From Oharaeibacter diazotrophicus (GTDB lineage Bacteria; Pseudomonadota; Alphaproteobacteria; Rhizobiales; Pleomorphomonadaceae): DNA of 64,000 nt. Positions 19,081 through 27,567 of this stretch are shown here, piece by piece. Both the position numbers and the translations under genes were made by a program. The notes beneath the pieces were generated by a model. The model made no database searches and was not told where the DNA came from. It saw only the letters and a program-made list of their open reading frames with translations. Numbering within the stretch: the first letter of the stretch is position 1; each line of letters starts with the position of its first letter. The stretch covers positions 372,001 through 436,000 of the forward strand of contig NZ_SNXY01000006.1 in assembly GCF_004362745.1 (NCBI RefSeq). Reading direction: 5' to 3'.

Positions 19081-19545
19081 TCAGAACGGCGAGACGCGGC
19101 CGACCGAGCCGAGCATCTGGCCGATCAGGCTGACCTCGGCACCGCTGGTGCGGGTCTTGCGCTCGATGAAGTCGAACACCTTGCCGTCCTTGAGGCCGTA
19201 GTTGGCGATCTGGCGGACCTTGCCCTCGTCGTCGAAATAGACGGCGAGAACGCGCTGGTCGGTGATCTCGCGGCCCCAGAGCGGGCTCTCGTCGATGGTC
19301 TGGGAGATGTAGTAGAAGGTGCTGCCGGCGACGCTCGAGGTGGTGGAGGGCGTGCCGAGCACGAGCATCACCTGCTCGCGCGACGACCCCACGGGCACCT
19401 GGTCGAGCGCGTTCTCGGCGAGGACGTAGCCGTGGTTGATCGGCGGCGCGCCGCAGGCCGCCAGGAGCGACACCGTCACCGCGGCCGTGGCCAGCAGCTT
19501 GGCGCCGCGCTTCGATACGGAACGCGCCCCACGACTGAACGTCAC
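19081..19545 (-). CDS. bamE: Outer membrane assembly lipoprotein BamE (SmpA/OmlA)
   Basis: BamE is a small lipoprotein of the beta-barrel assembly machinery on the inner face of the outer membrane. The 154-residue product has a lipoprotein signal with lipobox LLAAC (lipidated Cys31). An SmpA/OmlA domain follows: GYVLAENALDQVPVGSSREQV, VLGTPSTTSSVAGSTFYYIS and VLAVYFDDEGKVRQIANYGL. The GTG at 19545 is taken as start because GGGAGG lies six bases upstream; an ATG ten codons earlier is possible. It diverges from the ubiquinol-cytochrome c chaperone gene, the usual arrangement in Hyphomicrobiales. Confidence 0.93.
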   Translation of the reverse strand: MTFSRGARSVSKRGAKLLATAAVTVSLLAACGAPPINHGYVLAENALDQVPVGSSREQVMLVLGTPSTTSSVAGSTFYYISQTIDESPLWGREITDQRVLAVYFDDEGKVRQIANYGLKDGKVFDFIERKTRTSGAEVSLIGQMLGSVGRVSPF

Positions 19546-19694
19546 ATCCACCTCCCGGTCCCGTCGAGCCGGCACGGCGTCATCGCACCGAGGCCGAGCT
19601 TGGCAACTTGGTTATCCTGCGTTAGGTCACGAAGCAACGGCAAATCCGGCCTTCCCGGCCGGGGCCGGACCATCGCGAGGACCCGCGGGACACC

Positions 19695-20255
19695 ATGGTT
19701 TTCGGCCTTCTCCGGCGGCGACGCGACGACGGGATCGGGGCGCTCTACGCGGCGATCGTCGCGCAGGCGCGCCGCCCCGTCTTCTACGTCGATCTCGCCG
19801 TCCCCGACACCGTCGAGGGCCGGTTCGAGTTGATGGTGCTGCATTGCGGCCTCGTCGTGGCACGGCTCGGCCGCGACGACGCCACCCGCGAGACCGGCAC
19901 CCGGCTCGCCGAGGCCTTCTTCGACGACATGGACCGCACCCTGCGCGAGACCGGCGTCGGCGACGTCACCGTGCCGAAGAAGATGAAGAAGATCGCGTCG
20001 GCCTTCTACGGCCGCCTGACCGCCTACGAGGCCGCCGGCGATCGCGCCGCCCTCGCCGAGGCGCTGGCGCGCAACGTCTACGACGGCGCCGCCCCGGCCG
20101 GGGTCGCCGAGGCGCTCGCCGCCTACGCGGAGGCGGCGATCGCCGCCCTCGGCGCCGCCGACCCGGCCGCGCTCGCGGCCGCCGACATTCCCTGGCCGCG
20201 GCCGGCGTTCCCCGCCGGCGCGGCGACCACCTCCGGAGCACACGGACCGACATGA
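19695..20255 (+). CDS. Ubiquinol-cytochrome c chaperone family protein
   Basis: The 186-residue product belongs to the CBP3/UQCC1-like chaperone family, which helps assembly of the cytochrome bc1 complex. Typical segments are [37 protein letters not shown], and the acidic [16 protein letters not shown] with [15 protein letters not shown]. It starts a run with the DUF177 gene (four-base ATGA overlap) and plsX. This order is standard in alphaproteobacteria, with bamE diverging upstream. Confidence 0.93.
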   Translation: MVFGLLRRRRDDGIGALYAAIVAQARRPVFYVDLAVPDTVEGRFELMVLHCGLVVARLGRDDATRETGTRLAEAFFDDMDRTLRETGVGDVTVPKKMKKIASAFYGRLTAYEAAGDRAALAEALARNVYDGAAPAGVAEALAAYAEAAIAALGAADPAALAAADIPWPRPAFPAGAATTSGAHGPT

Positions 20256-20821
20256 CCGGCCACGACACCGGCGCCCCGCCGCCCCCCCTCCCGTTCGCCC
20301 GCCGCGTCGCCGTCGACCGTCTGCCCGCCGAGGGCACGACGCTGACCATCGAGGCCGACGAGGCCGAGCGCGCCGGCCTCGCCGAGATCTTCGACATCCT
20401 CGCGGTCGGCTCGATCCGGGCGACGGTGACGGTGAAGCCGTGGCGGCGCACCGGCGTCAAGGTCACCGGCGTCGTCGACGCCGACGTCACCCAGGCCTGC
20501 GTCCTGACGCTGGAGCCGGTCGACGAGCACGTCCGCGAGACCATCGAGGTCACCTTCCTGCCGGCCGAGGAGATCGTCGAGCCGGATCCGGACGAGGAGA
20601 TCGAGATCCGCGTCGGCGAGGCCGATCCGCCGGAGCCGTTCGACGGCCGCTCGATCGACGTCGGTGCGCTGGTGGCCGAACACGTCGCCGTCGGGCTCGA
20701 TCCCTATCCGCGCGCCCCCGGCGCGGTGTTCGAGCCGCATATCGAAGACGACCCGGAGGCCGACGTGCCGCCGTCGCCGTTCGCCGCGCTCGCCAAGCTC
20801 AAGGGCGACGACGACGCCTGA
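20252..20821 (+). CDS. DUF177 (YceD-like) protein
   Basis: The 189-residue product is a DUF177/YceD family member. In other bacteria YceD is linked to 23S rRNA processing and sits upstream of rpmF-plsX. Visible features are the N-terminal [12 protein letters not shown], a central [21 protein letters not shown] containing the single conserved Cys, and an acidic stretch [15 protein letters not shown]. The start overlaps the preceding stop (ATGA). plsX follows after 150 bases, with rpmF absent between them, as in most alphaproteobacteria. Confidence 0.9.
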   Translation: MTGHDTGAPPPPLPFARRVAVDRLPAEGTTLTIEADEAERAGLAEIFDILAVGSIRATVTVKPWRRTGVKVTGVVDADVTQACVLTLEPVDEHVRETIEVTFLPAEEIVEPDPDEEIEIRVGEADPPEPFDGRSIDVGALVAEHVAVGLDPYPRAPGAVFEPHIEDDPEADVPPSPFAALAKLKGDDDA

Positions 20822-20895
20822 CGACCGCCGCACCCTCCCGAATCGGGGCCGGGCCCGGGGCGACGCGTCGTCGCCGCGGACCGGCCCGTTTTCTG

Positions 20896-20923
20896 TTGTG
20901 TCGCGGGCCGGAGCGGGTATCTT
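20896..20923 (+). promoter_or_regulatory. Putative promoter for plsX
   Basis: TTGTGT (20896-20901), a 16-base spacer and TATCTT (20918-20923) lie about 50 bases before plsX. A possible GC-rich hairpin ending CCGGCCCGTTTT lies just upstream and may end the chaperone-DUF177 transcript. Confidence 0.4.
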
Positions 20924-20971
20924 CCGCCCGCGCCGGGGTACCCCGCAGGACACCGCCCGGAACGGAACCAC

Positions 20972-22030
20972 ATGCCTCAGCCGATGATCATCTCGATCGA
21001 CGTGATGGGCGGCGACCACGGTCCCGCCGTCACCATCGCCGGAGCGGATCTGGAACTCTCCCGCCGACCCGACGTGCGTTTCGTGCTCTACGGCGACGAG
21101 GCGGTCGCCCGCCCCGTGCTGGAGCGCTATCCGCGCGTCGCCGCGGCCTCGACCTTCCACCACTGCGACGTCACCGTGGCGATGCACGACAAGCCGTCCG
21201 TGGCGCTGCGTCAGGGTCGCTGGAAGTCGTCGATGTGGCGGGCGATCGAGGCGGTGAAGCGCGGCGAGGCCGCGGTCTGCGTCTCGGCCGGCAACACCGG
21301 CGCGCTGATGGCGATGTCGAAATTCTGCCTGCGCACGCTCGCCAACATCGAGCGGCCCGCCATCGCGGCGATCTGGCCGACGCTGCGCTCCGAATCGATC
21401 GTGCTCGACGTCGGCGCCACCGTCGGCGCCGACGCCCAGCAGCTGATCGACTTCGCCGTCATGGGCGGGGCGATGGCGCGCGCGCTGTTCCAGGTCGAGC
21501 GGCCGAGCGTCGGCCTGCTCAACATCGGCGTCGAAGACGTCAAGGGCAACGAAGAGGTCCGCACCGCCGGCCAGATGCTGCGCGAGGCGGACATGCCGCA
21601 CCTCGCCTATGCCGGCTTCGTCGAGGGCGACGACATCGGCCAGGGCCGGGTCGACGTCATCGTCACCGAGGGATTCGCCGGCAACATCGCGCTGAAGACA
21701 GCAGAGGGCACGGCCAGGCAGGTCGGCTCCTACCTGCGCCAGGCGATGAGCCGGACGCTGATGGCGAAGATCGGCTATCTGTTCGCGCGCTCCGCCTTCG
21801 AGCGCCTGCGCGAGAAGATGGACCCGCGCAAGCTCAACGGCGGCGTCTTCCTCGGCATGAACGGCATCGTCATCAAGAGCCACGGCGGCACCGACATGGA
21901 GGGCTTCGCCAGCGCCCTCGATCTCGGCTACGACATGGTCCGCAACGACCTGCTCGCCAAGATCCAGGCCGACCTCGCCCAGTACCATCGCGGCCGCTTC
22001 GGCGCCCGGGCCGAAGGCGGCGACGGCTGA
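20972..22030 (+). CDS. plsX: Phosphate acyltransferase PlsX
   Basis: PlsX makes acyl-phosphate from acyl-ACP, the first step of the PlsX/PlsY route to phosphatidic acid; it is a peripheral membrane enzyme. The 352-residue product is full length and opens with [12 protein letters not shown]. It also has [45 protein letters not shown] and [17 protein letters not shown], all family signatures. It precedes fabH in the conserved plsX-fabH-ihfA-merR order. Confidence 0.97.
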   Translation: MPQPMIISIDVMGGDHGPAVTIAGADLELSRRPDVRFVLYGDEAVARPVLERYPRVAAASTFHHCDVTVAMHDKPSVALRQGRWKSSMWRAIEAVKRGEAAVCVSAGNTGALMAMSKFCLRTLANIERPAIAAIWPTLRSESIVLDVGATVGADAQQLIDFAVMGGAMARALFQVERPSVGLLNIGVEDVKGNEEVRTAGQMLREADMPHLAYAGFVEGDDIGQGRVDVIVTEGFAGNIALKTAEGTARQVGSYLRQAMSRTLMAKIGYLFARSAFERLREKMDPRKLNGGVFLGMNGIVIKSHGGTDMEGFASALDLGYDMVRNDLLAKIQADLAQYHRGRFGARAEGGDG

Positions 22031-22152
22031 GGGCGCGGCCCTCTTGCCGGCCGCGGACGACGGCTCCACATCACCGGCGCAATCGCGCCGCAGAAGACAG
22101 GCATCACACGGGTGCGCGGGCGCGAACGCCCGCCACCTCTCGGAGACAGGCA

Positions 22153-23130
22153 GTGAGCGTCACCCGCAGCGTCGTCACCGGCACCGGCAGCTATCTGCCG
22201 GCGCGCACCGTCACCAACGACGAGCTGTCGCGGATCGTCGAGACGTCGGACGACTGGATCGTGCAGCGCACCGGCATCCGCGAGCGCCACGTCGCGGCCG
22301 AGGGCGAGAAGACCTCGGACATCGCCGCCGCCGCGGCGACGCGCGCCATGGCCGCCGCCGGCATCGGCCCCGACGACGTCGACCTCGTGATCGTCGCCAC
22401 CTCGACCCCCGACAACACCTTCCCGGCCACCGCCACCGAGGTGCAGGCCCGCCTCGGCATCCGCCGCGGCGCCGCCTTCGACGTCCAGGCGGTCTGCTCG
22501 GGCTTCGTCTACGCGCTCGCCACCGCCGACAGCATGCTGCGCACCGGCCTCGCCACCCGCGCTCTGGTGATCGGCGCCGAGACCTTCTCGCGCATCCTCG
22601 ACTGGACCGACCGCACCACCTGCGTGCTGTTCGGCGACGGCGGCGGCGCCGTGGTGCTGGAGCGCGGCGAGGGCGCCGGCGACACCGCCGACCGCGGCAT
22701 CCTGACCGCGCACCTGCGCGCCGACGGCCGCCACAAGGACAAGCTCTACGTCGACGGCGGCCCGTCCTCGACCGGCACGGTCGGCCACCTGCGCATGGAG
22801 GGCCGCGAGGTCTTCAAGTTCGCGGTCGGCGCCGTCACCGACGTGATCGAGGCGGCCTTCGAGGCGACCGGCTTCTCCGGCGACACGATCGACTGGTTCG
22901 TGCCGCACCAGGCCAACCGGCGCATCATCGACGGATCCGCCAAGAAGCTCGGCATCGCACCCGAAAAGGTGGTGGTGACCGTGGAGCGACACGGCAACAC
23001 GTCCGCGGCCTCGATCCCGCTCGCGCTCGACGAGGCCGTGCGCGACGGCCGGGTGAAGCGCGGGGACGTCGTGTTGCTGGAGGCGATGGGCGGCGGATTC
23101 ACCTGGGGCTCGATCATTCTGCGGTGGTGA
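22153..23130 (+). CDS. fabH: 3-oxoacyl-ACP synthase III FabH
   Basis: FabH condenses acetyl-CoA with malonyl-ACP to start fatty-acid synthesis. The 325-residue product has Cys115 in AVCSGF, His in VPHQANRRI and Asn in RHGNTSAAS, the full Cys-His-Asn set. The GTG start follows an AGACAGGC stretch. It is 122 bases downstream of plsX and upstream of ihfA. Confidence 0.97.
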   Translation: MSVTRSVVTGTGSYLPARTVTNDELSRIVETSDDWIVQRTGIRERHVAAEGEKTSDIAAAAATRAMAAAGIGPDDVDLVIVATSTPDNTFPATATEVQARLGIRRGAAFDVQAVCSGFVYALATADSMLRTGLATRALVIGAETFSRILDWTDRTTCVLFGDGGGAVVLERGEGAGDTADRGILTAHLRADGRHKDKLYVDGGPSSTGTVGHLRMEGREVFKFAVGAVTDVIEAAFEATGFSGDTIDWFVPHQANRRIIDGSAKKLGIAPEKVVVTVERHGNTSAASIPLALDEAVRDGRVKRGDVVLLEAMGGGFTWGSIILRW

Positions 23131-23183
23131 TCCCGGCGGCACGCTTATTTCCCGAAGTCTCAACGGCTTGCCGGCGTTCTCGG

Positions 23184-23212
23184 TTGACCGGGGCGACCGG
23201 CCTCGCTACCGT
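23184..23212 (+). promoter_or_regulatory. Putative promoter for ihfA
   Basis: TTGACC (23184-23189), a 17-base spacer and TACCGT (23207-23212) lie in the fabH-ihfA gap, about 85 bases before the ihfA start. Confidence 0.55.
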
Positions 23213-23296
23213 TCGCGGGGTCGGCGGCCAGTGTGCCCTGGAAACGAAGGCGCACGTCCGCCCCGGGTCGCACCGATTACGGGGAGTCCAGGCATC

Positions 23297-23614
23297 ATGG
23301 GGGGCAAGACCGTCACTCGTGCCGATCTCTGCGAATCCGTCTACCAGAAGGTGGGTTTGTCGCGCAGCGAATCGGCCGAACTGGTCGAGGTGGTGCTGCG
23401 CGAGATCGCCGATTGCCTCGTGACCGGCGAATCCGTCAAGCTGTCGTCCTTCGGCACGTTCATGGTGCGCTCGAAGTCCGAACGGGTCGGGCGCAATCCG
23501 AAGACGGGCGAGGAGGTTCCGATCCTGCCGCGGCGGGTGCTCGTCTTCAAGCCGAGCAACGTGCTGAAGCAGCGGATCAACGGCGACACGGTCGCGGACG
23601 AGGGCGAGGACTGA
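23297..23614 (+). CDS. ihfA: Integration host factor subunit alpha
   Basis: IhfA pairs with IhfB to bind and sharply bend DNA. The 105-residue product has the HU/IHF fold: [33 protein letters not shown], and the beta-arm [16 protein letters not shown] with the intercalating Pro. The ATG at 23297 gives this normal alphaproteobacterial N-terminus; a longer in-frame start at 23168 reads through unconserved sequence. It lies between fabH and the MerR gene, the standard context. Confidence 0.95.
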   Translation: MGGKTVTRADLCESVYQKVGLSRSESAELVEVVLREIADCLVTGESVKLSSFGTFMVRSKSERVGRNPKTGEEVPILPRRVLVFKPSNVLKQRINGDTVADEGED

Positions 23615-23686
23615 GCGGGCGCCGACGCCCCCGCTCGGCGCGGGCGCCGGGGTCGCGCGGCCGGCAGCAGAGGCGGGTCGTAGAGC

Positions 23687-24322
23687 GTGGATAAGTCACC
23701 GGACGCGTTCCGCACGATCAGCGAGGTCGCCGAGGACCTCGACCTGCCGCAGCACGTGCTGCGGTTCTGGGAAACCCGATTCAACCAGATCAGGCCGCTG
23801 AAGCGCGGCGGCGGGCGGCGCTACTACCGACCCGACGACGTCGAATTGCTGCGCGGCATCCGCCACCTGCTCTACGGCGAAGGCTACACGATCAAGGGCG
23901 TGCAGCGGATCCTGAAGGAGCAGGGGCAGCGCGCCGTGATCGAGATCGGCCGCAATCCCGGCAAGCCGATCCCGACCGGCCCGGCACGCGGCGCCGCGAT
24001 CGACCCGCGGGACGAGGTCGACGACGCCGACGGCGCCGACTACGAGACCGAGGAGGGCGAGGCCGAGGAGGTCGTCGCCGAAGTCGTCGCGCCGCCGCGC
24101 GGCGAGGCGGCCCGCACCGTCGACGAACCGCTGCCGGCCGGCATCCTGCCCGAGGGCACGCCGGCGCGCGGCGCCTTCCGCTTCATGGGCCGCTTCCGCG
24201 GCGGTGCGGCGGCGGCGGGAGACGCCCCGCAGGGCGCGCTCTCGCGCGAGGACATCCGCCGCCTCCAGTCGACCCTGTTCGAACTCCTCGAATGCAAGCG
24301 CCTGCTCGACCAGACACGGTGA
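23687..24322 (+). CDS. MerR family transcriptional regulator
   Basis: The 211-residue product has an N-terminal MerR winged helix-turn-helix (about residues 8-76: [20 protein letters not shown], then [12 protein letters not shown] and [15 protein letters not shown]). A long acidic, low-complexity middle (about 100-160) leads to a C-terminal helix ([17 protein letters not shown]). This architecture matches the conserved MerR regulator next to ihfA in alphaproteobacteria, whose targets are unknown. The start is GTG. No metal- or drug-binding Cys cluster is seen. Confidence 0.92.
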   Translation: MDKSPDAFRTISEVAEDLDLPQHVLRFWETRFNQIRPLKRGGGRRYYRPDDVELLRGIRHLLYGEGYTIKGVQRILKEQGQRAVIEIGRNPGKPIPTGPARGAAIDPRDEVDDADGADYETEEGEAEEVVAEVVAPPRGEAARTVDEPLPAGILPEGTPARGAFRFMGRFRGGAAAAGDAPQGALSREDIRRLQSTLFELLECKRLLDQTR

Positions 24323-24456
24323 GCGCATACGCGTCACGGCGGAGCCGGCTATCCTGGGCCACTGCCGGCGGGCTCCGTTGACGAAGGCCACGCCCCTGCG
24401 GATTGACGCTTTTTTCTCTTGTCGACCCGGTGTGAACGGGCTACATCCCTCGCCGA

Positions 24457-24534
24457 CGGAGCGTAGCGCAGCCTGGTTAGCGCACTAGTCTGGGGGACTA
24501 GGGGTCGTGAGTTCGAATCTCGCCGCTCCGACCA
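24457..24534 (+). tRNA. tRNA-Pro (GGG)
   Basis: A full cloverleaf is visible: the acceptor arm CGGAGCG pairs with CGCTCCG, the D arm holds GCAGCCTGGTTAGCGC, the anticodon arm CTAGT/ACTAG encloses the loop CTGGGGG with anticodon GGG, and the T arm has GTTCGAATC. The discriminator A is followed by an encoded CCA (24532-24534). It decodes CCC. A MerR-tRNA-Pro pairing is usual in this order. TTGACG at 24403 may be a -35 box, but no -10 could be matched. Confidence 0.97.
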
Positions 24535-24561
24535 TATTTTCCTGAGATATCGGGACGTTGA

Positions 24562-24585
24562 AAGGGCGCCTTCGCGGGCGCCCTT
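24562..24585 (+). terminator. Terminator after tRNA-Pro
   Basis: AAGGGCGCC (24562-24570) and GGCGCCCTT (24577-24585) form a nine-pair stem with a TTCGCG loop, 27 bases after the tRNA. It may also serve the convergent toxin-antitoxin transcript. Confidence 0.65.
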
Positions 24586-24612
24586 AGCGTTTCCGGCGGG
24601 CCCGCCCGACGT

Positions 24613-24927
24613 TTACGTCTCGGAGGGGCGTGCGATCGCTTCGGCAGCCAGGGCGCGCTCCACCGTTTCCGGAGCGTAGGCGATCACACGCAGGAGTGCG
24701 GTCGCCGTGTGATCCGGCGTACGGCGGCCCTGCTCCCAGTCGCGCACCGTGGCGGGAACGAGCCCGAAACGCTTTGCAAAACGCACTTGCGACAGCCCGA
24801 GACGCCGTCTGATCGCCGCGACGTCGACTTCCGCCACCGGGATGACGCGGACCGGCGTCGCGCGGCCCTCGGCGATGGCCAGGGCCTCGTTGGCGCTCTC
24901 GATGAGATCTCGACCGAAGTCGCTCAT
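24613..24927 (-). CDS. HigA/NadS-like antitoxin (XRE family)
   Basis: The 104-residue protein has a Cro/C1-type helix-turn-helix (about residues 37-90: IRRRLGLSQVRFAKRFGLVP, then VRDWEQGRRTPD), the HigA/NadS pattern. As an antitoxin it would neutralise the toxin encoded just upstream and repress the shared promoter. The start overlaps the toxin stop by four bases (ATGA). Toxin-first order is the HigBA arrangement. The operator for autorepression is probably the 21-bp palindrome before the toxin gene. Confidence 0.88.
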   Translation of the reverse strand: MSDFGRDLIESANEALAIAEGRATPVRVIPVAEVDVAAIRRRLGLSQVRFAKRFGLVPATVRDWEQGRRTPDHTATALLRVIAYAPETVERALAAEAIARPSET

Positions 24928-25265
24928 TGCCGTCTCCTGTAAGCGGCCGCGATCCGCGGCAGGATCGCGGCGAGTTGGTTCTTCTCGGCAGCCGACAGAT
25001 CGGAACGTCGGCCCTTGTCGATCACCGACAACAGAAATAACGGAACATCGTCACCGCCGAAGTAGTGGATCGTCCGATAGCCCCCACGTTTCCCGTGGCC
25101 TCGCCCGGCGTGGCGCATCTTGCGCGCTCCGCCGGTTCCCGGCATCAGGTCGCCGCCCTCCGGGTCGGCGGCTATGAGGGACACGATGTCGAGCAATTCC
25201 TCGTCATCGAGCCCGAGAGCTTTCGCCTGCCGCTCGAATGTCGACGTGAGGACTACCCCGTGCAT
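24924..25265 (-). CDS. RelE/HigB-type toxin
   Basis: The 113-residue protein belongs to the RelE/ParE superfamily (HigB-like, phage-derived Gp49-related). These are usually ribosome-dependent mRNA interferases. Features are FERQAKALGLDDEELLDIV, the glycine-rich PGTGGARKMRHAGRGHGKRGGYR, and the strand pair TIHYFGGDDVPLFLLSVIDKG, with basic residues expected for catalysis. The ATG at 25265 is preferred over one six codons upstream because the longer start would lie inside the palindromic operator and -10 box. The pair lies next to tRNA-Pro, a common place for acquired modules. Confidence 0.88.
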   Translation of the reverse strand: MHGVVLTSTFERQAKALGLDDEELLDIVSLIAADPEGGDLMPGTGGARKMRHAGRGHGKRGGYRTIHYFGGDDVPLFLLSVIDKGRRSDLSAAEKNQLAAILPRIAAAYRRRQ

Positions 25266-25271
25266 GGGGTA

Positions 25272-25299
25272 AATATACGGCATTGCCGTATATGCGCAA
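25272..25299 (-). promoter_or_regulatory. Promoter and palindromic operator of the toxin-antitoxin pair
   Basis: A perfect inverted repeat, ATATACGGCA-T-TGCCGTATAT, occupies 25273-25293. On the minus strand TTGCGC (25299-25294), a 16-base spacer and TATATT (25277-25272) form a promoter almost wholly covered by it. The -10 box ends only six bases before the toxin ATG, so transcription should start at or next to that ATG, giving a leaderless message. Binding of the antitoxin here would block the promoter. Confidence 0.75.
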
Positions 25300-25364
25300 G
25301 TCGTGCTGCGCCCCGACGGCCACGTCCGACCGCTGCTCGCACGGTCAGCCCCTCCACGGCCCGC

Positions 25365-26393
25365 TCACGGCGTCGGCGCGTCCTCCGCGATCAGTCCGCT
25401 CGCGCGCAGGTCCGCCCAGAGCGTGGCGGGGATCGGCGCGGCGGCGGCGGAGAGGTTGCGGGCGATCTCCGCCGGGGTGACGGCGCCGAGCACGACGGCG
25501 GCGACGGCCGGGTGGGCGAGGGCGAAGCGCAGGGCGGCGTGCGACAGCGCGACGCCGTGGTCGGCACAGACGGCGGCGATCCGGCCGACGCGGGCGAGCA
25601 CGTCCGGCGGCGCGGGCTCGTAGTTGTAGCGCGCGCCCGGAACCGGGCCGGTGGCGAGGATGCCGGAGTTGAACACCCCGCCGAGGATCACGCCGACGCC
25701 CCGTGCCGCGGCGAGCGGCAGCAGCGTCTCGCCGCCCGGCTGCTCCAGGAGCGAATAGCGACCGGCGAGCAGGAAGACGTCGAAGTCGCCGTCGCGCAGG
25801 AAGCGCTCGCACCAGACGTGGTCGTCGAGGCCGAGGCCGACGGCGCGGACGACGCCGGCACGGCGCAGTTCGTCGAGGGCACGGAGGCCGCCGTCCATGA
25901 CCTCGCGGTAGCGCGCCTCGGCGCCCTCCGGGCCGTGGGTCCAGTCGTCGACGTCGTGGATCAGCAGGATGTCGATCCGGTCGGTGGCGAGCCGGAGCAG
26001 CGACTGCTCGAACGAGCGCATCACGCCGTCGTAGGAATAGTCGAAGCGCGGCCGGTGCGGCAGGCCGCCGACGAAGCCGCGCGGCGGAGGGGCCGCCGGC
26101 GCACCCGCGGCGGCGGCCGGCTCCATCACCCGGCCGATCTTGGTGGAGAGCACGAAGCGATCGCGCGGGACGGCGCGGAGCGCCGTGCCGACGCGGTGCT
26201 CGGCGAGGCCGTTGCCGTAGTGCGGCGCGACGTCGAACAGGGTGATGCCGGCCTCGACCGCGGCCGAGACGGTGGCGATCGCAGTCGCCTCGTCGAGCCG
26301 GGCGAAGAAGTCGCCGAGCGGGGCGGCGCCGAAGCCGACCCGGCCGACCACGAGGCCGGTGCGGCCGAGCGGGGCGGTTTCGAGAGCCGTCAC
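25365..26393 (-). CDS. Aldo/keto reductase (pyridoxal/aldose dehydrogenase-like)
   Basis: The 342-residue product is an NAD(P)-dependent aldo/keto reductase with the catalytic tetrad Asp and Tyr in FDVAPHYGNGLAE, Lys in LSTKIGR and His in LLIHDVDD. The general pattern (GRTGLVVGRVGFGAAPLGDF, and the GVFNSGIL segment) resembles the L-fucose dehydrogenase, D-threo-aldose dehydrogenase and pyridoxal 4-dehydrogenase group. The substrate is not assigned. Its GTG start overlaps the stop of the upstream old yellow enzyme gene (GTGA), and it is the last gene of the catabolic block. Confidence 0.88.
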   Translation of the reverse strand: MTALETAPLGRTGLVVGRVGFGAAPLGDFFARLDEATAIATVSAAVEAGITLFDVAPHYGNGLAEHRVGTALRAVPRDRFVLSTKIGRVMEPAAAAGAPAAPPPRGFVGGLPHRPRFDYSYDGVMRSFEQSLLRLATDRIDILLIHDVDDWTHGPEGAEARYREVMDGGLRALDELRRAGVVRAVGLGLDDHVWCERFLRDGDFDVFLLAGRYSLLEQPGGETLLPLAAARGVGVILGGVFNSGILATGPVPGARYNYEPAPPDVLARVGRIAAVCADHGVALSHAALRFALAHPAVAAVVLGAVTPAEIARNLSAAAAPIPATLWADLRASGLIAEDAPTP

Positions 26394-27496
26394 GGCCGGG
26401 GCCGGCGGAACTGGAGATAGAAGGCGTAGCGGTCCGGCAGCACGAAATCCGGCCGGTCGAGGCCGAGCTCCTCGGCCGCACGGCGGGCGAAGTTGGAATC
26501 GGCGAGCAGTTCGCGGCCGATCGCGACGAGATCGGCCGAGCCGTCGGCGACCGCGGCCTCGGCCTGGCGCGGCTCGGTGATCGCGCCGACCGCCATGGTG
26601 GCGATGCCGGCCTCGCGACGGATCGTGGCGGCGAAGCCGACCTGGAAGGCCGGGCCCTCCTGGATGTGGCCGGGATTGGTGCGCACCAGGATGCCGCCGG
26701 CCGAGCAGTCGACCACGTCGACGCCGGCGGGCTTCAGCGCGCGGGCGAGCGCGACCGCGTCGTCGAGCACGAGGCCCGCGCCGTCGATGCGGTCGATGCA
26801 GGACGCGCGGTAGAACAGCGGCATGGTCGGCGGGATCGCCGCGCGCACCGCCTCTGCCACGGCGACCGGCAGCCGCATCCGGTTCTCGGCCGAGCCGCCC
26901 CAGCGGTCGGTGCGCCGGTTCGACACCGGCGAGACGAAGGAGTGGATCAGGTAGCCGTGGGCGCCGTGGATCTCGACGAAGTCGAAGCCGGCGGCGACCG
27001 CGCGCCGCGCCGCGGCGCCGAAGGCGGCGATCACGGCGGCGATCTCGTCCTCGGCGAGGGCGTGCGGCACCGGCCAGTCGTCGTCGTAGGCGATCGCGCT
27101 CGGCGCCACGGTCGGCCACGCCCGCGGATCGTCGGCGGGGAGCGCCCGGCCGCCGTCCCAGGGCGGCGCGCTGCTCGCCTTGCGTCCGGCGTGGGCGAGT
27201 TGGATGCCGACGGCCGCGCCCTGGCGGCGGTAGGTGGCGGCGATGCGCGCGAGGCCGGGGATCTGGCTGTCGTCCCATAGGCCGAGGCAGTCGGGCGTGA
27301 TCCGCCCCTCCGGCAGCACGCCGGTCGATTCGACCACGGCGCCGCCGACGCCGCCGAGGGCGAAGCGGGCGTGGTGGTCGAAGTGCCAGTCGGTGGCCCG
27401 GCCGTCGACGGCGGCGTACTGGCACATCGGCGACAGCACGATCCGGTTGCGGAACGTGACGTCGCGGACGCGGAAGGGAGTGAACAGCGCCGGCAT
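26390..27496 (-). CDS. NADH:flavin oxidoreductase (old yellow enzyme family, YqjM/NamA-like)
   Basis: The 368-residue FMN-dependent ene-reductase-like protein opens with the YqjM/NamA pattern ALFTPFRVRDVTFRNRIVLS followed by PMCQYAA, with the redox-tuning Cys. It also has QLAHAGRKAS, the substrate-binding His in EIHGAHGYLIHSFVSP, and a C-terminal FMN phosphate site near MAVGAIT and AIGRELL. The family reduces activated C=C bonds. An alternative ATG at 27517 adds seven residues. Its stop overlaps the start of the aldo/keto reductase gene, so the two are coupled and may act in series on one intermediate. Confidence 0.92.
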   Translation of the reverse strand: MPALFTPFRVRDVTFRNRIVLSPMCQYAAVDGRATDWHFDHHARFALGGVGGAVVESTGVLPEGRITPDCLGLWDDSQIPGLARIAATYRRQGAAVGIQLAHAGRKASSAPPWDGGRALPADDPRAWPTVAPSAIAYDDDWPVPHALAEDEIAAVIAAFGAAARRAVAAGFDFVEIHGAHGYLIHSFVSPVSNRRTDRWGGSAENRMRLPVAVAEAVRAAIPPTMPLFYRASCIDRIDGAGLVLDDAVALARALKPAGVDVVDCSAGGILVRTNPGHIQEGPAFQVGFAATIRREAGIATMAVGAITEPRQAEAAVADGSADLVAIGRELLADSNFARRAAEELGLDRPDFVLPDRYAFYLQFRRPRP

Positions 27497-27567
27497 CCTC
27501 GTCGCGTCTCCGTTCATGGTGCGGACGCCCCGCCGGGGCGGGACGTCCGGGTCGTCGCGTCCCGCGC

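Noticed and set aside
24403-24431. Promoter for tRNA-Pro starting with TTGACG
   Set aside because: The -35 box is good, but no acceptable -10 sequence lies 16-18 bases downstream.
24457-25300. Integration site at tRNA-Pro for an island carrying the toxin-antitoxin and catabolic genes
   Set aside because: No repeat of the tRNA 3' end was seen further along, and no integrase gene is present, so there is no direct sign of site-specific integration.
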